Below, piece after piece: positions 28,171 through 35,031 of a stretch of DNA of 35,604 nt. The DNA is from a virus, in the IMG/VR virus record IMGVR_UViG_3300024353_000200, positions 1-35,604 of that record. One strand, given 5' to 3'. The first letter of the stretch is position 1. Every line of letters begins with the position of its first letter. The position numbers and the translations under genes were made by a program. The notes beneath the pieces were generated by a model. That model ran no database searches, was not told the origin of the DNA, and worked only from the letters and a program-made list of their open reading frames with translations.

Positions 28171-28472
28171 ATGGATATCCTCCTGAAAATGTGCACGTAG
28201 ACTCTTTGAGTTGGGACGTAGCCTTTGCGTGGGTGAATCTTCTTCCAGACCTCTACGAAATCGTCTTTGGAGTCGCAGCCTTCTTCTCTCCAATGATCAG
28301 CAACGTCTTCTAAGGTACGTCGCTCCACCCGTTCTATCTCAAACTCGTGGCCAAAAGCATGGAATACGTCGCCCTTCTTGCCCAGTCGTCTGGTTCTGGC
28401 TGTCCAAGTTTTTTGTCCGCTGAGAAGCGGCTTCTTGAATCGGCTTTTGAATGGAAGTTTAATGGTGGTCAA
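28167..28472 (-). CDS. ASCH-domain protein
   Basis: About 101 residues from TTG 28472, with AAGGAG 10 nt upstream; a longer frame to 28517 overlaps the previous gene. The ASCH barrel is recognisable in KLPFKSRFKKPLLSGQKTWT, ARTRRLGKKGDVF, EFEIERVERRTLEDVADHW and the late G(C)DSKDDFVEVWKKIH segment. ASCH domains bind RNA or modified nucleotides and resemble PUA. Coupling to the following radical-SAM gene (4-nt overlap) suggests the pair act on the same substrate. Confidence 0.85.
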   Translation of the reverse strand: MTTIKLPFKSRFKKPLLSGQKTWTARTRRLGKKGDVFHAFGHEFEIERVERRTLEDVADHWREEGCDSKDDFVEVWKKIHPRKGYVPTQRVYVHIFRRISI

Positions 28473-28656
28473 GGGTGCGTTGCTCCTTTTCGATTTTAAC
28501 TGTGAAATATTGCTCAATTTCGTAGGCGTCCAAGCTTCGCTTGTCCGGGAAGCATAAGGTCAGCTTCTCTCCTTTGTCTCCTTTGAGGGTGACAACTGGG
28601 TCCTCATTTTCCCCTTTCAAGCCTTTGCCAATGACTTTGAATGTTCGTTCGACCAT
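28459..28656 (-). CDS. Small beta-rich hypothetical protein
   Basis: 65 residues from ATG 28656, chosen because GGGGGTGA lies 4 nt upstream; the frame is open to 28683. Strands VERTFKVIGKGL, DPVVTLKGDKGEKLTLCF and YFTVKIEKE predict a small barrel of OB- or SH3-like type. The gene overlaps the ASCH start by 14 nt. A nucleic-acid-binding role is possible but not shown. Confidence 0.65.
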   Translation of the reverse strand: MVERTFKVIGKGLKGENEDPVVTLKGDKGEKLTLCFPDKRSLDAYEIEQYFTVKIEKEQRTLDHH

Positions 28657-28660
28657 GCGT

Positions 28661-28792
28661 TCACCCCCTCTTGTTCTCCTCATTCTTCTTACGCTCTCGG
28701 TATCTCCTCATAGCCAACGCTTTTTTGCTCGGTCTTTCATGTCGTGGAGCTCCCCACCGTTTAGGCTGACTCACTTCAAATTCCATTTTCAT
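28661..28792 (-). CDS. Very small basic protein
   Basis: 43 residues from ATG 28792, which overlaps the ATPase stop as ATGA. The composition is strongly basic (SQPKRWGAPRHERPSKKALA and MRRYRERKKNEENKRG), and the C-terminal half is predicted helical. Its TGA is part of the next gene's ribosome site, a compact arrangement that supports real translation. Possibly a DNA-binding peptide or a partner of the ATPase encoded just before it. Confidence 0.6.
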   Translation of the reverse strand: MKMEFEVSQPKRWGAPRHERPSKKALAMRRYRERKKNEENKRG

Positions 28793-30288
28793 TCAAACTC
28801 CACGTTCGGAGGCAGAACGTACAGGTTCTCTCTGGATCCTCCTTTCTTCATCGACAGCAGATCCTCTTTGGCTAAGTGGACGAGTTCGAGTTTGACGCTG
28901 TTATAGTTAGGGCTCCAACGCTTCTCGAGAAGAGCCTTGTAGACGTCGCCGAGTCCACGCCAACTCTTGAAGAACCCGTCTTGAGCCAACGTTAAGATTT
29001 TGCCTCGGTTCGAAGAATCGCTGACTTTGACGTGTGTCACAGCTTTGGACACGGTGATCTTTGTTGTCACTTCTTCGAGTTCGATGTTTCGCAGACTCTG
29101 AATTGATGAAGGCTTCTCTGCTGCCAGGTTCACTTCACGCTTCAACCTGAGCATGTCGCCTTCTAACTGTTGTATCCGATTCCATACCGGTCTTAAATTC
29201 AAGCTGGATTCTCGAAGCGGCTTCTCTTCTACAGGCACCTGTGGTCTTTGGGAGCTGTTGTTTGACAAGAATTCTTTGACGCTTTCAGGCTTTAATTCGC
29301 CCCTGGCAACTTTCTTAGCCATTTCCTCAGGTACTCCATGGGGCCACACGTACACCGTCTCCACAGCCTGTCCGTGGGCAACTATGAAATGTCCTAAGGG
29401 CAGGGTTTGAACTGTTTTAGCTGGAACCTTAAGCCCTAACGTCTGCTTCAGCAGTCGTTCAACTTCGTTGGCTTCCATCATCTTCCCCATGATCCACACG
29501 CTCACCTGGCGAAGCGGGGTTTTGTCGACGCCGCCAAGGTCCTGGGCATCAATGATGAGGTAGTTGCCGTTGGTGGCGCCTTCCCGGATGAACTTCTCAA
29601 AGTACAGCTTGACCGGTGTGTTTCTGGATTGCGGCAGCATCTTCCACGCTTCCGGCAAGGCCACGATAACGTCGTTTTCATGCTGTAGAATTTGTTCCAT
29701 GCAGCTGCGGATCACCAGCATCTGCACTTCTTCATTAGTGTACCAGGGTGTTAGGTCCATAACGTTGATTCCTGGCTGAAGGAGGAGTTCATCGACGAAC
29801 TGTTCTTTGGCTTGGCTGAGAACTGGCAACACTTTGTCCAGGTACGCCGCAAGCAACGTGTAGATGTTCCTATCAAAGTCTCGCAGTCCCTTCCGGTTTA
29901 AGGCCTGGGTGATTCCTCGACGCACCGATGTTAGGCTGTTGCTGTGTTTGCAGATCCGTATTATCCAGGGAGTTTCAAATTTTAGTCGTTCGTGCATGGA
30001 TGCTTCGAGTAGACCCCGGACATATTCCCAGTCAAACCGTTCCCTGTAGAACGGTGGGACTCTGTGAGCATCAGCAAAAGTTTTCTCTCCACGTTTCGTC
30101 AAGAAAACCAAGCTTTTATGTGCAAGAATTGAGCTGTCTTTTCCTGGGCGTCTTCGAAGTATAGCTTCTGTCGTCGTTGTTTTTCCACTGAGCGAAGTCA
30201 TACCTGTAACTGCAATGTGGTGCAAGGGTATGTGGCATGGTTTGCCTTCTGGAACAGTGAATCCGAGAAGAACGTTGCTGTTGGTCAA
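28789..30288 (-). CDS. HerA/FtsK-family ATPase with C-terminal winged helix
   Basis: 499 residues from ATG 30288. The P-loop GMTSLSGKTTTT (29-40) is a slightly atypical Walker A. Walker B is NDVIVALPEAWKMLP, with catalytic Glu at about 213. LIIDAQDLGGVDKTPLRQVS (about 244-263) is the HerA-type sensor segment. The ATPase core is followed by a coiled coil (NRIQQLEGDMLRLKREVNLA, about 365-385) and a winged-helix tail (GRGLGDVYKALLEKRW-like, about 430-499). Family members form hexameric DNA-translocating rings. It could drive DNA transfer, replication or segregation, with neighbouring nuclease and RHH proteins as partners. It is separate from the packaging terminase. Confidence 0.85.
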   Translation of the reverse strand: MTNSNVLLGFTVPEGKPCHIPLHHIAVTGMTSLSGKTTTTEAILRRRPGKDSSILAHKSLVFLTKRGEKTFADAHRVPPFYRERFDWEYVRGLLEASMHERLKFETPWIIRICKHSNSLTSVRRGITQALNRKGLRDFDRNIYTLLAAYLDKVLPVLSQAKEQFVDELLLQPGINVMDLTPWYTNEEVQMLVIRSCMEQILQHENDVIVALPEAWKMLPQSRNTPVKLYFEKFIREGATNGNYLIIDAQDLGGVDKTPLRQVSVWIMGKMMEANEVERLLKQTLGLKVPAKTVQTLPLGHFIVAHGQAVETVYVWPHGVPEEMAKKVARGELKPESVKEFLSNNSSQRPQVPVEEKPLRESSLNLRPVWNRIQQLEGDMLRLKREVNLAAEKPSSIQSLRNIELEEVTTKITVSKAVTHVKVSDSSNRGKILTLAQDGFFKSWRGLGDVYKALLEKRWSPNYNSVKLELVHLAKEDLLSMKKGGSRENLYVLPPNVEFE

Positions 30289-30434
30289 TTCCGTTTCAAC
30301 CCCGTCTCTTCCAGGAGCAGATCTCTAATTGCTAGTCGGATGGCTTCAGATCGGTGTGGATAAAGTTGAGCCGTCACCAGTAAGTCTAGGCCTTCAAGGT
30401 AAGGTTCCGGAATGTACAATGAGATTCTTCTCAA
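30285..30434 (-). CDS. Ribbon-helix-helix protein
   Basis: 49 residues from TTG 30434, which overlaps the previous TGA as TTGA and has AAGGGGA 8 nt upstream; the open frame to 30485 adds only out-of-place residues. RRISLYIPEPYLEGLDLLVT, HRSEAIRLAIRDLLLEE is a clear RHH dimer fold. Its own stop overlaps the ATPase start by 4 nt. It may repress the operon or recruit the ATPase to DNA. Confidence 0.75.
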   Translation of the reverse strand: MRRISLYIPEPYLEGLDLLVTAQLYPHRSEAIRLAIRDLLLEETGLKRN

Positions 30435-30652
30435 CGGATCTTCCCCTTCTCGACGTCGATGATTTCTAGGACTCTTCGAGCCCACTCTCTGTCGGATTCC
30501 TTCTCTTTCTCCGAAAGGTCAACATACGCAGTTTTGATCTGACGCTTCCAACGTTCCACGTTTTCCTCAGTCATATTGGCAAGCATGTATTCGGTCCAGT
30601 GAGCCCACTGTTCATGTTCTAGCGCAGCAAGTTTCTCCAGAAGCTCATTCAT
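30431..30652 (-). CDS. RyR-like small domain protein
   Basis: 73 residues from ATG 30652. KLAALEHEQWAHWTEYML, then NVERWKRQIKTAYVDLSEKE and SDREWARRVLEIID, follows the RyR-domain pattern (A..EHE.W......, W......Y..L.E.EK..DR...). The same short protein is common in phage and plasmid contigs. RyR domains in eukaryotic channels are structural, and the viral ones may bind ligands or proteins. ATGA-type overlap with the previous gene. Confidence 0.8.
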   Translation of the reverse strand: MNELLEKLAALEHEQWAHWTEYMLANMTEENVERWKRQIKTAYVDLSEKEKESDREWARRVLEIIDVEKGKIR

Positions 30653-31092
30653 CTTATGAACACTTCCACGTCGTCAACTACGCTTTGCACCCAACGATTA
30701 CTCGGGCTGTTGTAGGGAAACCTGAGAATGTGAAAATGCAGCTGTGTTAATCTGTTGGAAATCCACTCGTCCCTTCGTCTGTTGCCATCTGTCTTATGAA
30801 CTACTCCGTCAAGGAAAGCGGGTAATCCTATAGTTGGTTTGAGCTTCGGGTTTTTCTCCTGCAACCATAAGAAGTCAGGTACAGTGATTTGGTGAGGCAG
30901 TCCTGACGAGGTTCGAAGTCGGTTCAAGACGCCAGTAAACAAGCTTTCTCGCAATACAACTTTGCCGGAGTCCAGGAGTATCACGGAGTCTAATGGTTCC
31001 ATCGTCTTATGCAAACCACGACGTTGTAACTCAGCATGCACCAACTCTTCCGCTTTTGGACGTGCGCCTTTCATATCCTGCCGAAAACTCAT
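30649..31092 (-). CDS. Vsr/DUF559-like PD-(D/E)XK nuclease
   Basis: 147 residues from ATG 31092 (ATGA overlap); the open frame to 31194 runs into the previous gene. An N-terminal helix (KAEELVHAELQRRGL) precedes the core: VPDFLW (D73), GLPAFLDGVVH (D95, H99), then RRRDEWISNRLTQLHFHILR. This is the order D...(D/E)G..H....R.rRD......L......LRF of the very-short-patch-repair/DUF559 fold. It could nick or resolve DNA intermediates together with the downstream HerA-like ATPase, or act in mismatch repair. Some catalytic residues differ from the common E-x-K form, so activity should not be assumed. Confidence 0.7.
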   Translation of the reverse strand: MSFRQDMKGARPKAEELVHAELQRRGLHKTMEPLDSVILLDSGKVVLRESLFTGVLNRLRTSSGLPHQITVPDFLWLQEKNPKLKPTIGLPAFLDGVVHKTDGNRRRDEWISNRLTQLHFHILRFPYNSPSNRWVQSVVDDVEVFIR

Positions 31093-31319
31093 GGAGTATT
31101 TTTCTCCATCTCTTTGAGAGCTTTCAACTCTCGACCCTGCTCGATTAGGACTTGAACCTGCGCATCTAACCGTGCTTGTAGCTCCAGAATGCAAAGGTCA
31201 TGCAGTGACGGTTTACCCTCTTCCTTCCCGAAAGCGTCGAGCGCACTGAAGATTACTCCAGTTTTATGCTCCGTGACGAACTGTTGTATCTCAGCCTCAG
31301 TTAGTTCCCTATCTGGCAT
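31089..31319 (-). CDS. Small helical protein
   Basis: 76 residues from ATG 31319 (TAATG overlap). Helical throughout, with a coiled coil near the C-terminus (LELQARLDAQVQVLIEQGRE). No recognised family; coupled to the nuclease gene. Confidence 0.6.
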   Translation of the reverse strand: MPDRELTEAEIQQFVTEHKTGVIFSALDAFGKEEGKPSLHDLCILELQARLDAQVQVLIEQGRELKALKEMEKNTP

Positions 31320-31897
31320 TACTTCACCGGCTCCCTCTGTATGAAAAGGTGCTTAGCGATTCCGTCTTCCATATTTATGCTGAAGGAATATTCCATGCCT
31401 TCCATCCGCACCAGTCGGGTTGATCCCGCCTTCGTCGCCTTTGATAATGGACTGGCAGCTATGGTTTTGGCAAGTTGATTCAGTAAGTCAACACGGTCAC
31501 AAACGTAATCCGTGAAGTGACCTGGGTTCTTGATCCAAGCTCGTTGTCCGGGGCCGGCTGGCTGCTTCTTATATGTCTGCCAAGGACAACCATCAAGTTG
31601 TTTAACCATCTCAGCTGTCCATACTGGTTTACCTTGTTCACTTGGTTGTGTATCGCTCTTCGTTGGCTGCGTCTGCTGCGCTGGTGAATGTGATCGTATG
31701 CTTTCCGGGTGTTGAATCAGCTGCTTCTCAAGGTAGTCCTGACAGAATTTAATGACCTTTTCAACTTCGAAGGTGTCTTTCAAACTGGAAACGTCAACTT
31801 CAAGGGCTATTGACTCTTTGCGCCACTGGCTCTTGTCAACCTCACCGCTGCAGCCTTTTTCAATGCGGAGGCTGATGATCTTAGCTTTCTCGCTCAA
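31319..31897 (-). CDS. Hypothetical protein, 192 residues
   Basis: ATG 31897. The first 75 residues form an alpha/beta unit (KIISLRIEKGCSGEVDKSQW, FEVEKVIKFCQDYLEKQL). A Gln/Pro/Ser linker (SPAQQTQPTKSDTQPSEQGK) follows, then a second region with WTAEMVKQLDGCPWQTYKKQ and IKNPGHFTDYVCDRVDLLNQ. I do not recognise it. It is coupled on both sides within the early operon and keeps operon-typical codon use. Confidence 0.6.
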   Translation of the reverse strand: MSEKAKIISLRIEKGCSGEVDKSQWRKESIALEVDVSSLKDTFEVEKVIKFCQDYLEKQLIQHPESIRSHSPAQQTQPTKSDTQPSEQGKPVWTAEMVKQLDGCPWQTYKKQPAGPGQRAWIKNPGHFTDYVCDRVDLLNQLAKTIAASPLSKATKAGSTRLVRMEGMEYSFSINMEDGIAKHLFIQREPVK

Positions 31898-31899
31898 AA

Positions 31900-32067
31900 T
31901 CAGTCGCCTCCCCGCTGCAGGTCTTCGAGAATTGATTTGATGGGTTCACGCCAGACGCCAGGGGCTCGTTTTAAAGCTCGTTCGCAAGCGGCCTTCCACT
32001 CTTGATTGTCTTGGCCGTACCGTCCTTGGAGATGGTTGCGCACTACGTCCTTCAGAAACTCGATCAT
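31900..32067 (-). CDS. Small helical protein
   Basis: 55 residues from ATG 32067, which overlaps the ParB-like stop as ATGA, with AAGGTG 5 nt upstream. Sequence MIEFLKDVVRNHLQGRYG, then WKAACERALKRAPGVWREPI, predicts three helices with basic faces. Function unknown. Confidence 0.65.
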   Translation of the reverse strand: MIEFLKDVVRNHLQGRYGQDNQEWKAACERALKRAPGVWREPIKSILEDLQRGGD

Positions 32068-32912
32068 GGCTGCACCTTCTTGAGCCGGTGTGTGTCCTCG
32101 TCAACGTGTATGATCCTGAAAACTGCTTTGCATTGTGGGCATTCAACAGTGTCGTCTTCGGTGAGTGTGGTGACTTGTTCTTCTGAGTCGGTCTGTTGCC
32201 GTAACCACTTGTCCTCGTCTGTCTCTATAACAGTCTCCATCGGTGGCTCCTGACTGCCCGGTTCCTTAATAGTGCCTGGGCTTTGCTCTGCCTGGTCCAC
32301 AGTTTCCTGCGAGGTGCTTTTCTGTGTCTTCCTAGTCTTCACATGTTCGGCGCAGCTCTTGCAGTATGTTTTACCGTCTATTTCAGTGAAGTTTTCAGGG
32401 TACAAACGTGTGCCTATCCCGCATGCTTTGCAGATAAGTGGAGCTGCTAGGAACTCACGAGGCTGCAACACAGTCGCGGTTGTGTCTTCAGGTTCTTCGC
32501 CAACTTCCCCGTCACCTTTAACACTTTCGTGTCCAATTGCCACAGTGGCAATTGGCTCTCTGTCCCAGCTTTTCTCTTTGTGTTCATCTGGAAGGTATCG
32601 CATTATGGTTCTGTAAGGTATGCCAATGTTCTCTGCAAGCTGCTTAGGCGTCCATCCTGTCATTTTGATTAGTTTACCGTATCCTTCGGCTCTTTCTTCA
32701 GCGTCGACAACACGTCTACATTGGTTTATTGCTACTCGTGCTTTCTCCAGTTTAATAGGGTCGTCAATATGTTCAAGCGTGATGCTTGGCCAGTCCGGGT
32801 CGATTTTATATCTGTGGAAGCCGTCGATGATGTTGCCGAAAGCGTCTTTTATAATTGGAACAAGTGGTCCTAGTTTCTCGGAGGACTCTTTCAGGTCATA
32901 TTCTTCGCTCAT
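32064..32912 (-). CDS. ParB-like HTH protein with zinc fingers
   Basis: 282 residues from ATG 32912. The N-terminus keeps a shortened ParB fold (LGPLVPIIKDAFGNIIDGFH, GFHR 31-34), then a helix bundle and a clear HTH (GWTPKQLAENIGIPYRTIMR, about 86-105). The middle carries a two-knuckle zinc finger (CKAC 161-164, CKSC 184-187), a Ser/Thr/Glu-rich spacer and a third knuckle CPQC (258-261). It lacks the CTP-binding ENTQREDL-type motif, so it probably acts as a site-specific regulator rather than a sliding clamp. It is the largest early regulator and sits near the operon start. Confidence 0.8.
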   Translation of the reverse strand: MSEEYDLKESSEKLGPLVPIIKDAFGNIIDGFHRYKIDPDWPSITLEHIDDPIKLEKARVAINQCRRVVDAEERAEGYGKLIKMTGWTPKQLAENIGIPYRTIMRYLPDEHKEKSWDREPIATVAIGHESVKGDGEVGEEPEDTTATVLQPREFLAAPLICKACGIGTRLYPENFTEIDGKTYCKSCAEHVKTRKTQKSTSQETVDQAEQSPGTIKEPGSQEPPMETVIETDEDKWLRQQTDSEEQVTTLTEDDTVECPQCKAVFRIIHVDEDTHRLKKVQP

Positions 32913-33139
32913 TTTGTTGGCTCCGTCGCTTTTGCTTGTAACACCTGCAAAACCTCGAGGGTAGCTCTTTTCAAAGTCTGCACAGCCTCCCCGAACGTTT
33001 CGGTGTGTCCGCCGAGCGAGGCTTTAGTTATCAGTTTATCAGGGTACTTGGCTCCTGTTTCGACTCGTTTCTCTTTTTCTATGGTTATGTGGAAGCTGAA
33101 ACCTACGGTTTTCTGTGTGATCTCCTGGGTCTCACTCAT
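32909..33139 (-). CDS. Hypothetical small protein
   Basis: 76 residues from ATG 33139 (ATGA overlap with the previous gene; the frame is open to 33163). Strand pair KTVGFSFHITIEKEKRVETG, then a helix (TFGEAVQTLKRATLEVLQVL). No family recognised. The strand-strand-helix pattern is common in small phage accessory proteins. Confidence 0.6.
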   Translation of the reverse strand: MSETQEITQKTVGFSFHITIEKEKRVETGAKYPDKLITKASLGGHTETFGEAVQTLKRATLEVLQVLQAKATEPTK

Positions 33140-33372
33140 TCTCGGTGTACTCCTAATTTCCACAGCGCCCAGTCATACCCGCACTTGGGACACGTTTTGA
33201 AAAGCCACATTTTGTGGGCGTGGTCTTCCACTTTCCATCCGGCCGAGTGAGGATAACCTGATATTGGCACAGCTGACAAGTCAACGTTGCACCATCCGCA
33301 CTTGTTGTCTTTGATTTTTTCTTCGAAGGGTTGTGTCTCTTCAGTTGTCAATTGGAATATGCTGAAACTCAT
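33136..33372 (-). CDS. Zinc-ribbon protein
   Basis: 78 residues from ATG 33372 (ATGA overlap). CGWC and CPKCG knuckles about 36 residues apart make a zinc ribbon with a long aromatic loop (GYPHSAGWKVEDHAHKMWLF). Downstream of the RHH leader gene, likely part of early gene control or host takeover. Confidence 0.7.
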   Translation of the reverse strand: MSFSIFQLTTEETQPFEEKIKDNKCGWCNVDLSAVPISGYPHSAGWKVEDHAHKMWLFKTCPKCGYDWALWKLGVHRE

Positions 33373-33527
33373 CTGGGTTTCTCCACGTTTCTCTGCAGTT
33401 GTTCCATTCGAAGGCGGGCAGCTTCGGAAAGAAACTCAGCGATGCTTCGGTACTTGCCATGTTCTTCTATGAAAGCTTCGACGCTATCCACAAGTTCGTC
33501 TTGTAGACTGATTTTTCTAAATCCCAT
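33369..33527 (-). CDS. Ribbon-helix-helix protein, first gene of the early operon
   Basis: 52 residues from ATG 33527 with GAGGT 8 nt upstream. RKISLQDELVDSVEAFIEEH, YRSIAEFLSEAARLRME shows the strand-helix-helix RHH fold. It lies immediately after a strong TATA box and TGCAGTAA boxes, so it most likely binds them and controls its own operon. Overlaps the next gene by 4 nt. Confidence 0.8.
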   Translation of the reverse strand: MGFRKISLQDELVDSVEAFIEEHGKYRSIAEFLSEAARLRMEQLQRNVEKPR

Positions 33528-33544
33528 CCAATATTACCTCATTC

Positions 33545-33674
33545 TTACTGCATTTATGCTCTGTACAGGAACGATATATAAAAATTGCGGTAATATTGCT
33601 TCAAATCTAGAGGAATCCTATAGATCAATTTCCACATAAATATTTTATATTGGATTGCAGTAAAGTTGCAGTAA
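33545..33674. promoter_or_regulatory. Divergent early promoter with four TGC(A/G)GTAA boxes
   Basis: Boxes at 33545-33552 (minus orientation), 33586-33593, 33656-33663 and 33667-33674; the last two are 11 bp apart, one helical turn. The leftward TATA is AATTTTTATATATC (33570-33583) for the RHH-led operon. The rightward TATA is AAATATTTTATATT (about 33638-33651) for the RHH-zinc gene. GGTAATATTG also occurs inverted at 33528-33538 and 33589-33598. Two RHH regulators are encoded on either side, so competing occupancy could act as a lysis-type switch. TATA and boxes are seen; the regulators are inferred. Confidence 0.75.
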
Positions 33675-33683
33675 GGAATAGAA

Positions 33684-34061
33684 TTGAACGGCTACGCAAA
33701 ACTCAGTCTAAAAAAAGAATTAATGGACCGAATTCAACAGTTCATAACAGATTATCCTGATCGAGGATTTAGAAGCCTCGCACAATTCGTTGAAGATGCG
33801 GTAAGAGAAAAAGCAGATAGTCTCCGTGTCTTTGAGTTGACGCCAAGATTTGAACATTTCAACTTAGACGAAGGCGGCGTCAAAATCCGTGACAGAAGCA
33901 TAGGTGTGGTTGTTGATATTTCCTTCAAGCCTAAAGGCATTCTGTGTAGTCATTGCGGAGATGGTCTATGCCGCCATGTTCAATTCGCCTTAACCGTTCC
34001 AGCTATCCAAGCCACCATCCGTAAAAGGCGCAGCGAAGGTTGGGTTCTTCCCGAAGTTTGA
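33684..34061 (+). CDS. RHH protein with C-terminal zinc-binding domain
   Basis: 125 residues from TTG 33684 with AAGG 7 nt upstream. The N-terminal strand-helix-helix (YAKLSLKKELMDRIQQFITD, FRSLAQFVEDAVREKADSL) is an RHH DNA-binding unit. Residues about 84-106, ILCSHCGDGLCRHVQFALTV, give a CX2CX4CXH zinc site like short archaeal SWIM-type modules. Probably the rightward regulator paired with the leftward RHH gene. It stands first in its own transcript. Confidence 0.75.
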   Translation: MNGYAKLSLKKELMDRIQQFITDYPDRGFRSLAQFVEDAVREKADSLRVFELTPRFEHFNLDEGGVKIRDRSIGVVVDISFKPKGILCSHCGDGLCRHVQFALTVPAIQATIRKRRSEGWVLPEV

Positions 34062-34062
34062 T

Positions 34063-34143
34063 ATGCATGCATGGGTCATAGAAACACTACCACTTCCAGT
34101 TAAAACAGCTGGAGAAACAAGACAACTTTTCAAAGAACCCTAA
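34063..34143 (+). CDS. Possible 26-residue leader or remnant peptide
   Basis: ATG 34063 begins 2 nt after the preceding TGA and gives MHAWVIETLPLPVKTAGETR plus six residues before TAA. The region opens with ATGCATGCATG, which recurs at 34926-34936. I see no ribosome site. Could be a leader, an eroded gene end, or nothing. Confidence 0.25.
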   Translation: MHAWVIETLPLPVKTAGETRQLFKEP

Positions 34144-34168
34144 TGAGCGCGTAAAGCTGGTAGGTTTA

Positions 34169-34663
34169 ATGAATGAAAGATTGAAAAACCTCTTGGATCT
34201 CTTTGAGGAATACAGATCGAAACGATTACATTTACTGTCTATGATAGGGATTCCAGATTCGTGTCGCGACCCCCTTTCAGAGTTCAGCGAGGTCCTTGTC
34301 GCGAGGCTTCTGAACGCAAAACCCGCAAAATCCAGAGTTCAGAAAGGTTACGATCTAATCACACCTCAAGGTGAAAAGGTTGAAGTGAAATATCTATCAA
34401 ATCCGAAAGACAGATGGATAAACTGGCACATCGTCACTTTCAACGAGATGCGAGACAAATATGCTCTGGTATACTACGAAGATCTCAAACCCAAAGCAGT
34501 GTTCATTTTTCCAAGAAACAATCTCGACAAAATATGCAAGGCTCTAGGGAAGCGACATGGAAAAACAGATACAGAACTCCAATTCACCAAGACCAATTAT
34601 CTGGATCTGACCACAAATCCAAACAGATTCAGAAGACTTGGCGTTGACATATATCTCTTCTAA
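34169..34663 (+). CDS. PD-(D/E)XK restriction-like endonuclease
   Basis: 164 residues from ATG 34169. The core YDLITPQGEKVEVKYLS places D62, E72 and K74 at PD-(D/E)XK spacing, preceded by the helix DPLSEFSEVLVARLLNA with E38/E41 that usually helps bind metal. Then strands (WINWHIVTFNEMRDKYALVY, KAVFIFPRNN) complete the fold. The pattern is that of type II restriction-like nucleases in accessory regions. No methyltransferase lies beside it; the only one in the window is the ParB-Dam at the other end. It could degrade host or competitor DNA. Confidence 0.8.
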   Translation: MNERLKNLLDLFEEYRSKRLHLLSMIGIPDSCRDPLSEFSEVLVARLLNAKPAKSRVQKGYDLITPQGEKVEVKYLSNPKDRWINWHIVTFNEMRDKYALVYYEDLKPKAVFIFPRNNLDKICKALGKRHGKTDTELQFTKTNYLDLTTNPNRFRRLGVDIYLF

Positions 34664-34675
34664 CGTGCTCGCGAA

Positions 34676-34692
34676 GATCTTATAATTAGGAA
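34676..34692 (+). promoter_or_regulatory. Candidate TATA box ahead of the broken gene
   Basis: TCTTATAATTAG lies about 30-37 nt before ATG 34715, suitable spacing for a leaderless archaeal start. Weak on its own. Confidence 0.35.
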
Positions 34693-34714
34693 ACAACGAA
34701 ACATATAGATTATC

Positions 34715-34939
34715 ATGGGGCGTTTTCCTCAATCCGAAGCGGACAAAGGCAGTCAAAAATGGATTCAGAAGATTGTCAACAAAAGACCCGAACTTCTGAA
34801 CCCACATATTAGACGAAATCTGAACCTCCCAGAAGACGACGATATCCAAAGGCTTTCCCCCTAAGAACACGACGGGTTTTCGGAGTATTCCGATCAAGAT
34901 TTCCTAAACCTGCTTGGCGTGAAATGCATGCATGCATGA
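34715..34939 (+). pseudogene. Gene fragment with in-frame TAA
   Basis: ATG 34715 opens 49 codons (MGRFPQSEADKGSQKWIQKI, then VNKRPELLNPHIRRNLNLPE and DDDIQRLSP) before TAA 34862-34864. The same frame continues as sensible protein (EHDGFSEYSDQDFLNLLGVK) until TGA 34937. The joined sequence resembles a larger family in which a SEA.KGSQKWIQ start and an SPL..D...EYRDQ.FL..LG segment are adjacent, so it looks like a gene disrupted by a stop and truncated at its end. TAA suppression is not expected. The 3' end lies in an ATGCATGCATGCATG run. The rest of this 368-nt gap holds only promoter-like AT-rich sequence. Confidence 0.6.
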
Positions 34940-34991
34940 CTTTGACTTTAAGAACGCTTTGACAATGCACGCAAGCATTCGGTTGAAACAG

Positions 34992-35027
34992 AAGTTATAT
35001 CTAATGTAACACACTATAAAAAAGAGG
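34992..35027 (+). promoter_or_regulatory. Promoter and ribosome site of the HEPN-like gene
   Basis: GTTATATCTAA (about 34992-35002) is a TATA candidate 30-40 nt before ATG 35032, with a second AT-rich run ACTATAAAAAAG (35014-35025). GAGG then lies 4 nt before the start. This gene therefore has its own transcript. Confidence 0.5.
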
Positions 35028-35031
35028 AATC

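Noticed and set aside
34862-34864. Read-through or recoding of the TAA in the broken gene
   Set aside because: TAG-pyrrolysine recoding does not apply to TAA, and the downstream part ends soon in a repetitive run; decay is simpler.
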